Of a DNA stretch of 64,000 nucleotides, positions 24,732 through 33,587 are shown one piece after another. The DNA lies in assembly GCF_039543385.1 (NCBI RefSeq), contig NZ_BAABJQ010000030.1:1-64000 (forward strand). Direction: 5' to 3'. The stretch's first letter is position 1, and each line of letters starts with the position of its first letter. This DNA is from Rugosimonospora acidiphila (GTDB lineage: Bacteria; Actinomycetota; Actinomycetes; Mycobacteriales; Micromonosporaceae). Below the pieces are notes generated by a model. That model made no database searches. It was not told where the DNA came from and saw only the letters and a list, made by a program, of their open reading frames with translations. A program made the translations under genes and the position numbers.

Positions 24732-25076
24732 CTAGGCGGCGTGCCTGACCGTGCGGAGCAGCGTCAGCGCGCGTAGCGCGTCGGCGCGAGAGATCGGCTG
24801 ATCCTCATCCGCCTGCATGGCCAGCGCCATCTCGATCGCCTGCCTGATCCACGTGCTCTTCGCTACATCCGAGGCGTTGGCCGCGGCGGTGACCGCTTCG
24901 TCGAGCTCCATCGACAGGCGTAGAGACCGGACGACCATGACCTCGGAACCGGGCGGCGGCAGCGTCGCCAGCAGTGCCGCCTCCCGGTCGGGGGCGGGCG
25001 CCGGCTCGAAGTCGAGGTTCTCCATCAGCTCACGCGTCTGCTCGGGGCTGCGCGGCAACCCTTGCTCGTCTGTCAT
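24732..25076 (-). CDS. Ribbon-helix-helix antitoxin (BrnA-like)
   Basis: A 114-residue protein whose core SLRLSMELDEAVTAAANASD followed by VAKSTWIRQAIEMAL matches a ribbon-helix-helix DNA-binding fold. An acidic Pro-rich N-terminus precedes it. The ATG at 25076 overlaps the stop codon of the upstream gene (ATGA) and is preceded by GGGAGGAG. The toxin-first order and coupling match BrnT/BrnA-type pairs, in which the antitoxin neutralises the toxin and represses the operon. It is longer than typical BrnA, so the assignment is by architecture rather than close similarity. Confidence 0.65.
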   Translation of the reverse strand: MTDEQGLPRSPEQTRELMENLDFEPAPAPDREAALLATLPPPGSEVMVVRSLRLSMELDEAVTAAANASDVAKSTWIRQAIEMALAMQADEDQPISRADALRALTLLRTVRHAA

Positions 25077-25351
25077 TGCGTCTCCTCCCAGCGCTCGAAT
25101 TCGACCAGGTTCTCGGGCGTCAGGTCCCTGGCCCCGATGATCTTCCAAGTGAGATCACTAACGTGATGCACGGCCACGATCAGGGGACGTCCGGTGAGCG
25201 TCCGGCCCCAGATCGTCAGTACCTGGAGTCCGACCGAGCGGTCGAGAGCCGGCCGGGGCCACCGGCGCTTGGCTTCGAGTACCTGGCGAACCTCATAAGG
25301 CTCGATGCCCAGGAGGGCTCGGATGGCCCATTCTTCCCACTCGTACGGCAC
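25073..25351 (-). CDS. BrnT-like toxin
   Basis: A 92-residue basic protein. The end, WKIIGARDLTPENLVEFERW, and the central LTIWGRTLTGRPLIVAVHH, match the BrnT ribonuclease layout: a beta sheet, then an xIIxAR motif, then a C-terminal helix. The start is a GTG at 25351 close to TAATACT and TAGTAC elements that could be a promoter, so the leader is very short. It overlaps the antitoxin start by 4 bases. BrnT toxins cleave RNA; the activity here is inferred from fold and context only. Confidence 0.62.
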   Translation of the reverse strand: MPYEWEEWAIRALLGIEPYEVRQVLEAKRRWPRPALDRSVGLQVLTIWGRTLTGRPLIVAVHHVSDLTWKIIGARDLTPENLVEFERWEETQ

Positions 25352-25580
25352 GATGCCAGCGTACTACGCCAGTATTACATAGGGGCCGGGAACCGAGGCC
25401 GAGGATCCGGATCACCCGGGTGACCAACCGGACCGTTCAGGGATCCGACGTCGCCGAACGCAGCGAATCACGCGCACAAAGAGGTCATACCCGTCGTTCG
25501 GGCGACATTCCGGTCCAGACGGAATGCGCCGGCCGGACCGTCAGTCGAGACGGAAACGGGTGAGCGGGCGGCGGGGCCGG

Positions 25581-26855
25581 TCAGGCGGCGGGCAGCGGCA
25601 GGCGGCCCGCGTCGACCGAGTCCAGCACCGCGGCCGCTCCGCCGATCGCCGCCGCGTCGTGGCCCAGTGCCGAGGCGACCAGCCGCACGCCGGGCGGGCT
25701 CGGCGCGACCACCAGTCGGTCCAACTCCTCGGCCGCCGTGGGCAGGATCCACGGTGCGAGCGGCACGTAGTATCCGCCGAGGATGACCACGCCGGGGTTG
25801 ACCAGGTTGGCCAGCACCGCCACGCCCTGGCCCAGCCGCCGGCCGCCTTCGTGCAGCGCCGCGAGCGCCGCCGGCTCCTGCGCGCGGGCGCGGCGCACGG
25901 CATCGGCCACCGCGGGCTCCAGGTCGGCGTCCGGCTCCGAGCCGCCCTGTCCCGGGCCGCTCTGCCCCGACCCGCCCAGCCCCGAGCCGCCCTGCCCCGA
26001 GCCGCTCTGCCGGCGGATGAGCGCCTCGACGCTCGCCACCGCCTGCAGGCAGCCGCGCCGGCCGCAGTCGCACTCCGGGCCCTCCGGGTCGACCGTCAGG
26101 TGGCCGATCTCGCCGGCGTAGCCGCCCGCCCCGCGCAGCAGCCGGCCGCCCGTCACGATGCCGGCCGCCACGCCCGCCTCGCCGTGCAGGAACGCCAGGT
26201 CCGGCGTGCCCGCGTACGGCCCGTACCGGTACTCGGCCAGGGCCGCGAGGTTGGCGCCGTTCTCCACGGTCACCGGGAAGGTCGGCTGGCCGAGTGCCCG
26301 GGTCAGCGGCTCACGCAGCGGCACGTCGCGCCAGTCCAGGCCGGTCGCCCGGCGGACCACCCCGGCCGGGTCGACCAGCCCGGCGACCCCGACGGTCAGG
26401 CCGAGCACCTGCCGGCCCTGCTCGTGCATTCGGGCCAGGGCGCGCCGGGCCAGGGCGGCGATGGCGGCCACCGACCGACTGGCGGGAGCGCCGCGTCCGT
26501 TCAGCGAGCGTCGCCAGGCCAGCAGCTGCTCGCCGCCCAGGTCCATGGCGACGGCGGTGAGGTGGTCGGCGGTGACGTCCAGGCCGATCGCGGCGTACGG
26601 GGCACCGTCAAGGACGATCATCGTGGCGGGCCGGCCGATGCGCCGCTCCGTCAGTCCGGTCTCGCGCAGCAGCCGCCGGTCGATGAGCTCGCCGACCAGG
26701 CTGGACACCGTGGCCTTGTTCAGCCCGGTGGACGCCGCGATGTCCGCCCGCGAGCAGGGCGCGTTGCCCCGCACGTAGCCCAGCACGACGGCGAGGTTCG
26801 TCGCGCGCACGTCGGCGAAGTCCGCCGGGGCCGGGCCGGTGTACGTCGTGGTCAA
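25581..26855 (-). CDS. ROK-family transcriptional regulator
   Basis: A sugar-responsive repressor of about 424 residues. An N-terminal winged helix (CSRADIAASTGLNKATVSSL) precedes a ROK kinase-like domain with IGLDVTADHLTAVAMDLGG and the zinc motif CDCGRRGCLQ. An inserted Gly/Ser-rich loop of about 25 residues follows the zinc motif and is encoded by a 15-bp minisatellite. The start is uncertain: I favour the TTG at 26855, because a TTG at 26945 would lie inside the inverted repeat at 26930-26950. It is downstream of, and on the same strand as, the GH31 gene. Self-regulation and control of GH31 and the transporter are likely. Confidence 0.85.
   Translation of the reverse strand: MTTTYTGPAPADFADVRATNLAVVLGYVRGNAPCSRADIAASTGLNKATVSSLVGELIDRRLLRETGLTERRIGRPATMIVLDGAPYAAIGLDVTADHLTAVAMDLGGEQLLAWRRSLNGRGAPASRSVAAIAALARRALARMHEQGRQVLGLTVGVAGLVDPAGVVRRATGLDWRDVPLREPLTRALGQPTFPVTVENGANLAALAEYRYGPYAGTPDLAFLHGEAGVAAGIVTGGRLLRGAGGYAGEIGHLTVDPEGPECDCGRRGCLQAVASVEALIRRQSGSGQGGSGLGGSGQSGPGQGGSEPDADLEPAVADAVRRARAQEPAALAALHEGGRRLGQGVAVLANLVNPGVVILGGYYVPLAPWILPTAAEELDRLVVAPSPPGVRLVASALGHDAAAIGGAAAVLDSVDAGRLPLPAA
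25939..26013. repeat. 15-bp coding minisatellite in the ROK gene
   Basis: Five tandem imperfect 15-bp units, typified by GAGCCGCCCTGCCCC on the plus strand. They encode a Gly/Ser/Gln-rich five-residue repeat on the minus strand. The units keep the frame, so changes in copy number would lengthen or shorten a surface loop. Confidence 0.8.
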
Positions 26856-26929
26856 AATCTGTCCCGCTTCTCGCTCGGCTGGGCGCCGGTCCGGTTGCTG
26901 CCTGTCCGGGTTTGCGCCGGCACCTTTCT

Positions 26930-26950
26930 TTTGTTTGTGAACCAAACAAA
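26930..26950. promoter_or_regulatory. Inverted-repeat operator, probably for the ROK protein
   Basis: TTTGTTTG-N5-CAAACAAA, a perfect 8-bp inverted repeat, strikingly AT-rich for this genome. It lies 75 bases before the favoured ROK start and 74 bases after the GH31 stop. The half-site CAAACAAA recurs upstream of GH31. ROK repressors such as XylR and NagC bind AT-rich inverted repeats of this kind. Confidence 0.72.
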
Positions 26951-27023
26951 ACTGTACCGGCCGGTCACCGCCACCGCATCATCCATCACGGCCCGCGTGT
27001 CGGGCGGGTCAGGGGACCTCGGG

Positions 27024-29447
27024 TCAGGGCACCTCGGCGGTCGTCCGTCCGTCGACCGTCACCATGGCGGCTACCACCCCGTTCACGCTCACCGACGCGG
27101 GTACCCCGTCCGGAGGTACCGCGGCGAAGACCACCCGCCGTACCCGTGCCGGGCCGGCCACGGTTATCTCCAGCCGGCCGTCCCGGTACTCGGCGCTGAT
27201 CCCGGTGTCGCCGTCCACGTCGCGCACCACGGTCTCGCGCATTTCGCTCTCGCGCGCCGGTCCGCCCGTCCCGGCGGGTTCGGCAGCCGGGGCCGGTTCG
27301 GCAGCCCCGGCCGCGCCGTCGCCCCAGAAGACCAGGGTCAGCTCCCCGAACGCGTGCTCGTCGACCGTGTCGCCGGCGTCGACCGTCGGGATGAGCGCGC
27401 CGCGGCGCACGAACAGCGGTAGGTTCCCGTCCGTCTCGGCGGCGGTGACGTACCGGCCGCCGGCCGTGCGGACGCCGGTCCAGTAGTCGATCCAGTCGCC
27501 CTCGGGCAGGTAGACCCGCCGCACGCCGGCCGGGTCGGTCATCGGCGCGACCAGCAGGTCTGGGCCGAGCAGGTACTCCAGGTCGGCGTGCCAGGCGCTC
27601 GGGTCGTCCGGGTACTCGACCAGCAGCGGCCGCATCATCGGCAGCCCGGTGCGCGCCGAGTCCACGGCCGCCGAGTACAGGTACGGCATCAGTTCGTAGC
27701 GCAGCCGCAGCGCGTCGACCGCGTCGCGGGCCGCCTCCGGCGGAAACTCCCAGGGCAGCCGGGAGGTGGTGCCGTGGAAGCGCACCAGCGGCGAGAGCGC
27801 GCCGAACTGGGCCCAGCGGGCGTACAGATCCGGGCCCGGGGTGCCGTGGAACCCGCCCACGTCGTGGCTCCAGAACGGGACCCCGGACAGCCCGTGCGAC
27901 AGGCCGCCGCGCAGGTTGCTGGCCATCGCCGGGTACGTGGCGTTGGTGTCGCCGCTCCACTGGGCGCAGTGCCGCTGGCCGCCCAGGAACGACGAGCGCG
28001 CCCAGACCATCGAGTGCCCGGCCACCTCCCGGGTCACCCGCGCCACCGCGTCGTTGTAGAGCAGGCTGTACACGTTGTGCAGGCTGTTGCCGCTCATCCC
28101 GTTGCTGGCCACGGAGTCGACCGGTACTCCCTCGGCGAAGTCCGTCTTGAAGACCGCCACGCCCTGCTCCAGCAGCGCACGCAGCCGGTCGGAGTACCAC
28201 GCGGTCGCGGCCGGGTTGGTGAAGTCGACGATGCCGCAGGCCGGATGGCTGCCGTGCCAGACGTCGGCGACGTAGGCCGAGCCGTCCTCGCGGCGCAGGA
28301 AGTACCCGTGCCGCGCAGCGTCCTCGAAGTCCGGGCTGAACTGGCTGATGTACGGGTTGATCCACAGGCACACCCGGAACCCGGCTTCGGCCAGGGCGGC
28401 CAGCATCCCGGCGGGGTCGGGGAAGCGCTCGGCGTCCCAGCGCAGGTCCGACCAGTGCCGCTCGGTCTGCCAGTAGCAGTCCAGGTGCAGCACGTCGCTG
28501 GGGATGGCCCGGTCCCGCAGGCCGCGGGCGCGGGCGAGCACCGCCTCCTGGGTGTCGACGAAGAAACCGGACGAGACCCAGGTGCCAAAGGCCCACTTGG
28601 GCGGCAGCGCCGGTGAGCCGGTGAGCCGGTCGAAGCGGGCGATCACCTCGGCCGGGGTGGGCCCGGCCAGCACGTAGTAGTCGATCAGGTCGTCCGGCAC
28701 CACGATCTGCAGGCTGCTGTGGGTGGAGTGGCAGACGTCGAACTCGGTCGCCGTACCGCTGTCGACTATCACGCCGTAGCCCCGGCTGGACAGGTAGAAC
28801 GGCACGTTCTTGTAGGCGCGCTCGGACTCCGCGCCGAACGCGTCGTAGTTCCACATCACCACGCGCTGGCCGCGCTTGTCGAAGCCGCTGAACTTCTCGC
28901 CGAACCCGACGTAGTGCTCGTCGGCGGCGGCGGCGAAGCTCTCGTGGTACGCCACCACCGAACCGTCCACCGTGGACCGGCCGAGCGGCAGGGTGCGCAT
29001 CCGGCCGCTGATGTCGACCTCTCCGCGGTCCTCGGCGACCAGCACCCGGCCGGACCCGTCGAGGAAACGCAGGTGCCACGGGTCGAGGGTGATTTCGGCG
29101 GTGAGCGGGCCGGTGCGCAGACGCACCCGCCGGTCGTCCACCTCGACCCGGGCCCGCGGATCGGTGTCCGGTCGCACCAGCGTGGCGACCGCGGCCGAGC
29201 GTGATCGGGCGTCCAGATCCTGGGCGAGCCGCACCCGGACCACGCCCTCGCCGGCTGCGCTGATCTCGGCGGTGAGCACCTGGCCGTCGGCGGTGACCGC
29301 CTTGACGCTGATCCCGTGGGGATCGGTGGCCAGCAACTCGGCGCGGATGAGCGCGGACAGTCCTCCCGTGCCCGGCGGGCGCACCGGAAGGTCGACCGGG
29401 TCGGCGACGAAGGTCTCGTGGGGTACCAGCGGCGGGCGGTAGGGCAT
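27024..29447 (-). CDS. GH31 glycosidase (alpha-xylosidase/alpha-glucosidase type)
   Basis: Removes alpha-linked xylose or glucose from oligosaccharides. The ATG at 29447 gives 807 residues without a signal peptide, so it acts in the cytoplasm on imported sugar. The catalytic nucleophile is Asp436 in FKTDFAEG. VGFGEKFSGFDKRG and LHLDCYWQTERHW are also GH31 hallmarks, and the segment after the nucleophile resembles YicI-type alpha-xylosidases. The gene is divergent from a binding-protein-dependent transporter and is followed by the ROK gene. The sequence CAAACAAA lies upstream. With the nearby GH3 enzyme this suggests use of xyloglucan or another mixed oligosaccharide, which is inference. Confidence 0.9.
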   Translation of the reverse strand: MPYRPPLVPHETFVADPVDLPVRPPGTGGLSALIRAELLATDPHGISVKAVTADGQVLTAEISAAGEGVVRVRLAQDLDARSRSAAVATLVRPDTDPRARVEVDDRRVRLRTGPLTAEITLDPWHLRFLDGSGRVLVAEDRGEVDISGRMRTLPLGRSTVDGSVVAYHESFAAAADEHYVGFGEKFSGFDKRGQRVVMWNYDAFGAESERAYKNVPFYLSSRGYGVIVDSGTATEFDVCHSTHSSLQIVVPDDLIDYYVLAGPTPAEVIARFDRLTGSPALPPKWAFGTWVSSGFFVDTQEAVLARARGLRDRAIPSDVLHLDCYWQTERHWSDLRWDAERFPDPAGMLAALAEAGFRVCLWINPYISQFSPDFEDAARHGYFLRREDGSAYVADVWHGSHPACGIVDFTNPAATAWYSDRLRALLEQGVAVFKTDFAEGVPVDSVASNGMSGNSLHNVYSLLYNDAVARVTREVAGHSMVWARSSFLGGQRHCAQWSGDTNATYPAMASNLRGGLSHGLSGVPFWSHDVGGFHGTPGPDLYARWAQFGALSPLVRFHGTTSRLPWEFPPEAARDAVDALRLRYELMPYLYSAAVDSARTGLPMMRPLLVEYPDDPSAWHADLEYLLGPDLLVAPMTDPAGVRRVYLPEGDWIDYWTGVRTAGGRYVTAAETDGNLPLFVRRGALIPTVDAGDTVDEHAFGELTLVFWGDGAAGAAEPAPAAEPAGTGGPARESEMRETVVRDVDGDTGISAEYRDGRLEITVAGPARVRRVVFAAVPPDGVPASVSVNGVVAAMVTVDGRTTAEVP

Positions 29448-29451
29448 GGAA

Positions 29452-29548
29452 TTAGTTTTCCGACTAACCAAACAAACGTCAACCTCCCGAACGACTCTTT
29501 GAGTGCCCGACGCTTGTGGTGCGCACTGGGGGTGGGCTAATTTGTTTA
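29452..29548. promoter_or_regulatory. Divergent promoter region with ROK-like half-sites
   Basis: Between the GH31 and binding-protein starts. TTAGT-N6-ACTAA is an inverted repeat at 29452-29467. CAAACAAA at 29469-29476 matches the right arm of the 26930 operator exactly. TTTGTTTA at 29541-29548 matches the left arm at 7 of 8 bases. Together they suggest that one ROK regulator controls both divergent units. Confidence 0.55.
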
Positions 29549-29646
29549 ACGATCCTCCCAACTAATTCGACCTTCTCACTGACTCGACGGCAGCCAGCTC
29601 GCCGCGCCCACACCCCCATATCCAGACACCTCGAAGGGTGATCGTC

Positions 29647-31359
29647 ATGCCACCCGAAGCCTCGCCATCGTTACCCCACGGCCTGTCCCGGCGCGGTCTG
29701 CTGTCCGCGGCGGCGGTCGCGGTCGGCGCGACGGTGGCCTCACCCCTGCTGTCGGCGTGCAGTGGGAAGAAGTCCGGCGGCCCCGGTACGACCAGCAAGA
29801 GCGACGTGGACCGCGCGCTGCCGGCCTACCTGGCCAACAACTCGGTCAACGCCGACGTCCCGAGCGTGACCGGCGTCAACGGTGCGATCTCCGATCCCTG
29901 CTTCCTGAGCTATCCGACCAGCCCGGTGACCACGGTCAGCGGGCTGGTCGGGTCCGGCGGCAGCTACACGACCATGACGCCGCTGTGGGGCGCCATCCCG
30001 GCGTCGAGCGGCAACGCCTACTACGCCACCGTCAACAAGGCGATCGGCGCGACCCTGAAGCTCCAGCCCTCCGACGGCAACACCTACGGCGACGCGCTGC
30101 CACCGGTGTTCGCGGCCAACAAGCTGCCCGACTGGATCATGATCCCGGGCTGGCTCAACGTGCAGCTGAACCTGGGCGAGGCGATGACCACCCAGTTCGC
30201 CGACCTGACCCCGTACCTCGCCGGCGACAAGGCCAAGCAGTACCCGAACCTGGCCAACGTGCCGCCGGCCGCGTGGGCCGCCGGGGTCTGGGACGGCAAG
30301 CTCTACGGCATCCCGAGCTACCCGTCGGCGGCCGTGTTCAACGGCGCCTACTTCTACCGCAAGGACCTGCTGGACTCCGCCGGCGTGTCGGTGACCGGCT
30401 TCAAGTCCGCGGACGACCTGGCCGGCCTGGGCAAGGAGCTGACCAACGCCAAGGGCGGGGTGTGGGCGTTCGATGACCTGTTCGGCCAGAGCGCCGCGTA
30501 CGTCAGCCAGCTGTTCCAGTTTCCGAACCACTGGGGCATCGACGGCAGCGGAAAGCTCATCTACAAGTACGAGACCGAGGGCATCGTCGAGGCGCTCAAC
30601 TGGTACGTCAAGCTGGTCAAGGCCGGCTATGTGCACCCGGACGCGATAGCCAACAACAACCAGAACGCCAAGCAGCGGTTCTGGAGCGGCAAGGTGCTGA
30701 TCCAGGTGGACGGCACCGGCGCCTGGGACGGCCTGGACGCGCAGTCCGGCGTGGCCGCCAACCCCGGCTACGTCCGGCAGGCCCTGCCGCTGCTGTCCCC
30801 GGACGGCGCGAAGCCACCCACCATCGAACTGGGCAACGGCGCGGCCATGTTCAGTTACCTCAACAAGAAGCTCTCCGCGGCGCAGATCAAGGAATGTCTG
30901 GCCATCGCCAACTACCTGGCCGCGCCCTACGGCTCGGCGGAGTGGCTCAAGGTGAACTTCGGCGACGAGGGCGTCGACTACACCATGAAGGACGGCAACC
31001 CGGTGCTGAATGCGCAGGGTAACAAGGAGGTGGCCACCACCTTCCAGTTCCTGGCCTGCCCGCCCGCCGCGACCGTGCCGAAGAACGGGTTCACCCAGGT
31101 GGCCAAGGACTACGCCGCCTGGCAGGGCGACGCCGTCAAGCACGCGGTCAAGCCGCTGTTCTTCGACATGAACATCGCCGAGCCGAGTCAGTACAGCGCC
31201 ATCAACAAGCCGGTCGACGACACCATCGACGACGTCCGGTTCGGCCGCAAGCCGATCTCCGCCTTCACCGACGCCGTGGACACCTGGCGCAAGCAGGGTG
31301 GCGACGCGCTGCGCACCTTCTACGACGGGATCCGCAGCAAGTACGGGACCGGCCAGTAG
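29647..31359 (+). CDS. Sugar-binding lipoprotein of an ABC importer
   Basis: Captures an oligosaccharide outside the membrane. The 570-residue protein begins with a Tat-type signal (LSRRGLLSAAAV) and a lipobox LLSAC, so Cys is lipid-anchored after export in a folded state. The mature protein is a large family-1 solute-binding protein of the LplA type, longer than the 420-450 residues of maltose-type binders. ATG at 29647 follows GAAGGGTG; a GTG nine bases upstream is possible. It leads an operon with two permeases. No ATPase gene is present, so a shared MsiK-type ATPase is presumably used, as is usual in actinobacteria. Confidence 0.92.
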   Translation: MPPEASPSLPHGLSRRGLLSAAAVAVGATVASPLLSACSGKKSGGPGTTSKSDVDRALPAYLANNSVNADVPSVTGVNGAISDPCFLSYPTSPVTTVSGLVGSGGSYTTMTPLWGAIPASSGNAYYATVNKAIGATLKLQPSDGNTYGDALPPVFAANKLPDWIMIPGWLNVQLNLGEAMTTQFADLTPYLAGDKAKQYPNLANVPPAAWAAGVWDGKLYGIPSYPSAAVFNGAYFYRKDLLDSAGVSVTGFKSADDLAGLGKELTNAKGGVWAFDDLFGQSAAYVSQLFQFPNHWGIDGSGKLIYKYETEGIVEALNWYVKLVKAGYVHPDAIANNNQNAKQRFWSGKVLIQVDGTGAWDGLDAQSGVAANPGYVRQALPLLSPDGAKPPTIELGNGAAMFSYLNKKLSAAQIKECLAIANYLAAPYGSAEWLKVNFGDEGVDYTMKDGNPVLNAQGNKEVATTFQFLACPPAATVPKNGFTQVAKDYAAWQGDAVKHAVKPLFFDMNIAEPSQYSAINKPVDDTIDDVRFGRKPISAFTDAVDTWRKQGGDALRTFYDGIRSKYGTGQ

Positions 31360-31459
31360 CGGGCAGACTCCGGCCCGCGCCCTTGCCCAGGCGCGGGCCG
31401 GTATCCGCGCGTCCGGCGCCGAGTGACGACCCAGACCGGTCGGGAAGGTGAGGAGATAC

Positions 31460-32446
31460 ATGTCCGCGATCACCGAGGACGGCGCGGCACCGGGCGCCTC
31501 GCGCGAGGCCGCCAGGGCCGGTGCTCCCGCGGCCCGGCGGACCCGGTGGTGGGTGCGGCTGCGCCGGGACCGGTCGCTGCTGATCATGACGGCGCCGGCG
31601 GTGCTGCTGCTGGCCGTGTTCACCTACGTCCCGATCGCCGGCAACGTCAGCGCCTTCCAGAGCTACGACATCTACCAGGGCTTCCGGGGCAGCGCGTGGG
31701 TCGGGCTGACCAACTTCGTCAACCTGTTCGGTGACCGCATCTTCTGGCACGCCTTCGAGAACACGCTGGTCATCAGCGCCGTGCAGCTGATCCTCTACTT
31801 CCCGATCCCGATCGTCCTGGCCCTGCTGCTCAACTCGGTGCTCAACAGCAGGGTCCGCTCGTTCGTGCAGGCGGTGGTGTACCTGCCGCACTTCTTCTCG
31901 TGGGTGCTGGTGGTCACCATCTTTCAGGAGATGCTGGGTGGTGCCGGCGTGCTCAACACGATCCTGCGCCGCCACGGCCTCGGGGTCTGGAACGTGATGA
32001 CCGACCCGACCACGTTCAAGTACCTGGTGACGGCGCAGGCGGTCTGGAAGGAGGCCGGCTGGGGCATCATCGTGTTCCTGGCCGCCCTGGCCGCGGTCGA
32101 CCAGTCGCTGTACGAGGCCGCCGCGGCCGACGGAGCCAACCGGTGGCGGCGGCTGTGGCACATCACGCTGCCCGGCATGCGCGGGGTGATCGTGTTGATG
32201 CTCGTACTGCGCCTGGGCAACGCGCTGACCGTCGGGTTCGAGCAGATGCTCGTCCAGCGGCAGGCGGTGGGCCGGGACGCCTCCGAGGTGCTGGACACCT
32301 TCTCGTACTACTACGGCGTGGCGGCCAACAACTTCAGCTACGGCGCGGCGGCCGGCCTGTTCAAGGGCGTGCTGTCGCTGATTCTGGTACTGGCGGCGAA
32401 CAGGCTGGCGCACGCCTTCGGCGAGGACGGGTTGTACCGCAGATGA
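31460..32446 (+). CDS. ABC sugar permease, LplB type
   Basis: The first membrane subunit of the importer, 328 residues, with six predicted helices. The cytoplasmic coupling loop EAAAADGANRWRRLWHITLP is the EAA motif that contacts the ATPase. The segment NTLVISAVQLILYFPIPIV is typical of LplB/YteP-type permeases, in agreement with the large binding protein upstream. The ATG at 31460 follows GAGGAG; a GTG at 31448 is an alternative. It is 100 bases after the binding-protein stop and 53 bases before the second permease. Confidence 0.92.
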   Translation: MSAITEDGAAPGASREAARAGAPAARRTRWWVRLRRDRSLLIMTAPAVLLLAVFTYVPIAGNVSAFQSYDIYQGFRGSAWVGLTNFVNLFGDRIFWHAFENTLVISAVQLILYFPIPIVLALLLNSVLNSRVRSFVQAVVYLPHFFSWVLVVTIFQEMLGGAGVLNTILRRHGLGVWNVMTDPTTFKYLVTAQAVWKEAGWGIIVFLAALAAVDQSLYEAAAADGANRWRRLWHITLPGMRGVIVLMLVLRLGNALTVGFEQMLVQRQAVGRDASEVLDTFSYYYGVAANNFSYGAAAGLFKGVLSLILVLAANRLAHAFGEDGLYRR

Positions 32447-32499
32447 CTGGCCGAACCTCACCTGACTGGGCTATCTCACATGACTGGGCGGTGCGTTGA

Positions 32500-33453
32500 A
32501 TGACGGCGATGAGCCTCCGGCCGAGGCCGCCCGGCACCGGCCGTCGACCGGCGACCGAGCGCCCGATCTGGGAGGAGAAGCCCACCGCGGCCGGCAACGC
32601 GGCGAAGGGCGTCACCCTCGTGGTGGTGCTCGCGCTGATCCTGGTGCCGCTGTACGCGGTCGTGCTCACCAGCTTCTCCACGCAGGCGTCGATCAACGTC
32701 GCCGGCGGCCTGGTGCTGGTGCCGCACGGCGTCACCCTGGCCGCGTACCAGCAGATCTTCACCAACGAGCTGATCGTGCACTCGCTGCTGGTCAGCCTCG
32801 GGATCACCATCGTCGGCACGGCCCTTTCGATGGCGGTGACGGTGATGTGCGCGTACGGGCTGTCACGCGCGGGAACGTTCGGGCACCGTACGATCCTGAT
32901 GATCCTGGTCATCACGCTGTTCTTCAGCGGCGGCATCGTGCCGACCTTCCTGCTGGTCTCCTCGCTCGGCGGATACGGCCAGTACTGGTCGCTGATCCTG
33001 CCCGGCGCGGTGTCGGTGTTCAACATCCTGGTGATGCGCGCGTTCTTCGCCAGCACCGCGCCGGATCTGATCGACGCGGCGCGGATGGACGGCGCGGGGG
33101 AGTGGCGCATCCTGTGGAGGGTGGTGCTGCCGACCTCCCGCGCGGTGACCGCCGTGATCGCGCTGTTCTACGCCGTCGGATACTGGAACGCCTTCTTCAA
33201 CGCGCTGCTGTACGTGCCCGACAACGGGATGTGGCCGCTGCAACTGGTGATCTACACCTACACGCTGCACGGTAGCTCCATGGCCGGTACCGGGGTCACC
33301 AACACCGGCCAGTACGCGGGGCAGCAGCAGATCGCGCCGCTGTCGCTGCAGATGGCGGTGGTCACTCTCACCCTGCTGCCGATAGTGCTGATCTATCCGT
33401 TCGTGCAGCGGCACTTCACCAAGGGCATGTTGCTGGGGGCCATCAAGGGCTGA
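32500..33453 (+). CDS. ABC sugar permease, YtcP/MalG type
   Basis: The second membrane subunit, 317 residues with six helices. The EAA loop reads DAARMDGAGEWRILWRVVLP, and the end is PFVQRHFTKGMLLGAIKG, the standard C-terminus of this family. No good ribosome site precedes the ATG, so an alternative start a few codons downstream (MSLRPRPP) is possible. The 53-base gap after the first permease contains three imperfect TGACTGG repeats. It ends the operon: a strong hairpin follows 42 bases later. Confidence 0.92.
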   Translation: MTAMSLRPRPPGTGRRPATERPIWEEKPTAAGNAAKGVTLVVVLALILVPLYAVVLTSFSTQASINVAGGLVLVPHGVTLAAYQQIFTNELIVHSLLVSLGITIVGTALSMAVTVMCAYGLSRAGTFGHRTILMILVITLFFSGGIVPTFLLVSSLGGYGQYWSLILPGAVSVFNILVMRAFFASTAPDLIDAARMDGAGEWRILWRVVLPTSRAVTAVIALFYAVGYWNAFFNALLYVPDNGMWPLQLVIYTYTLHGSSMAGTGVTNTGQYAGQQQIAPLSLQMAVVTLTLLPIVLIYPFVQRHFTKGMLLGAIKG

Positions 33454-33495
33454 GAACCGGACAGGCGGGCCGCGACTGGGACACGCGGATCCGGC

Positions 33496-33526
33496 GAGGG
33501 GCACGCCCGCGCGGAGCGTGCCCCTC
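33496..33526. terminator. Terminator hairpin of the ABC operon
   Basis: A perfect 11-bp stem, GAGGGGCACGC paired with GCGTGCCCCTC around a 9-base loop. It stands 42 bases after the last permease stop and before the marR-type promoter. There is no strong T-tract. Confidence 0.8.
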
Positions 33527-33549
33527 GTCACGTCTTCGCCGGCCACATT

Positions 33550-33587
33550 TTGTAAAGCCAGATTGATAAGTCTACGATTAGTATCCG
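33550..33587 (+). promoter_or_regulatory. Promoter of the MarR-MFS operon
   Basis: TTGTAA at 33550-33555 and TACGAT at 33573-33578 are separated by 17 bases, a good sigma70-type pair in an AT-rich window. The GTG start at 33587 is only 8 bases beyond the -10 box, so the mRNA is probably leaderless. The direct repeats GATTGATAAG and GATTAGTATC overlap the -10 region and could be the MarR site. Confidence 0.55.
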
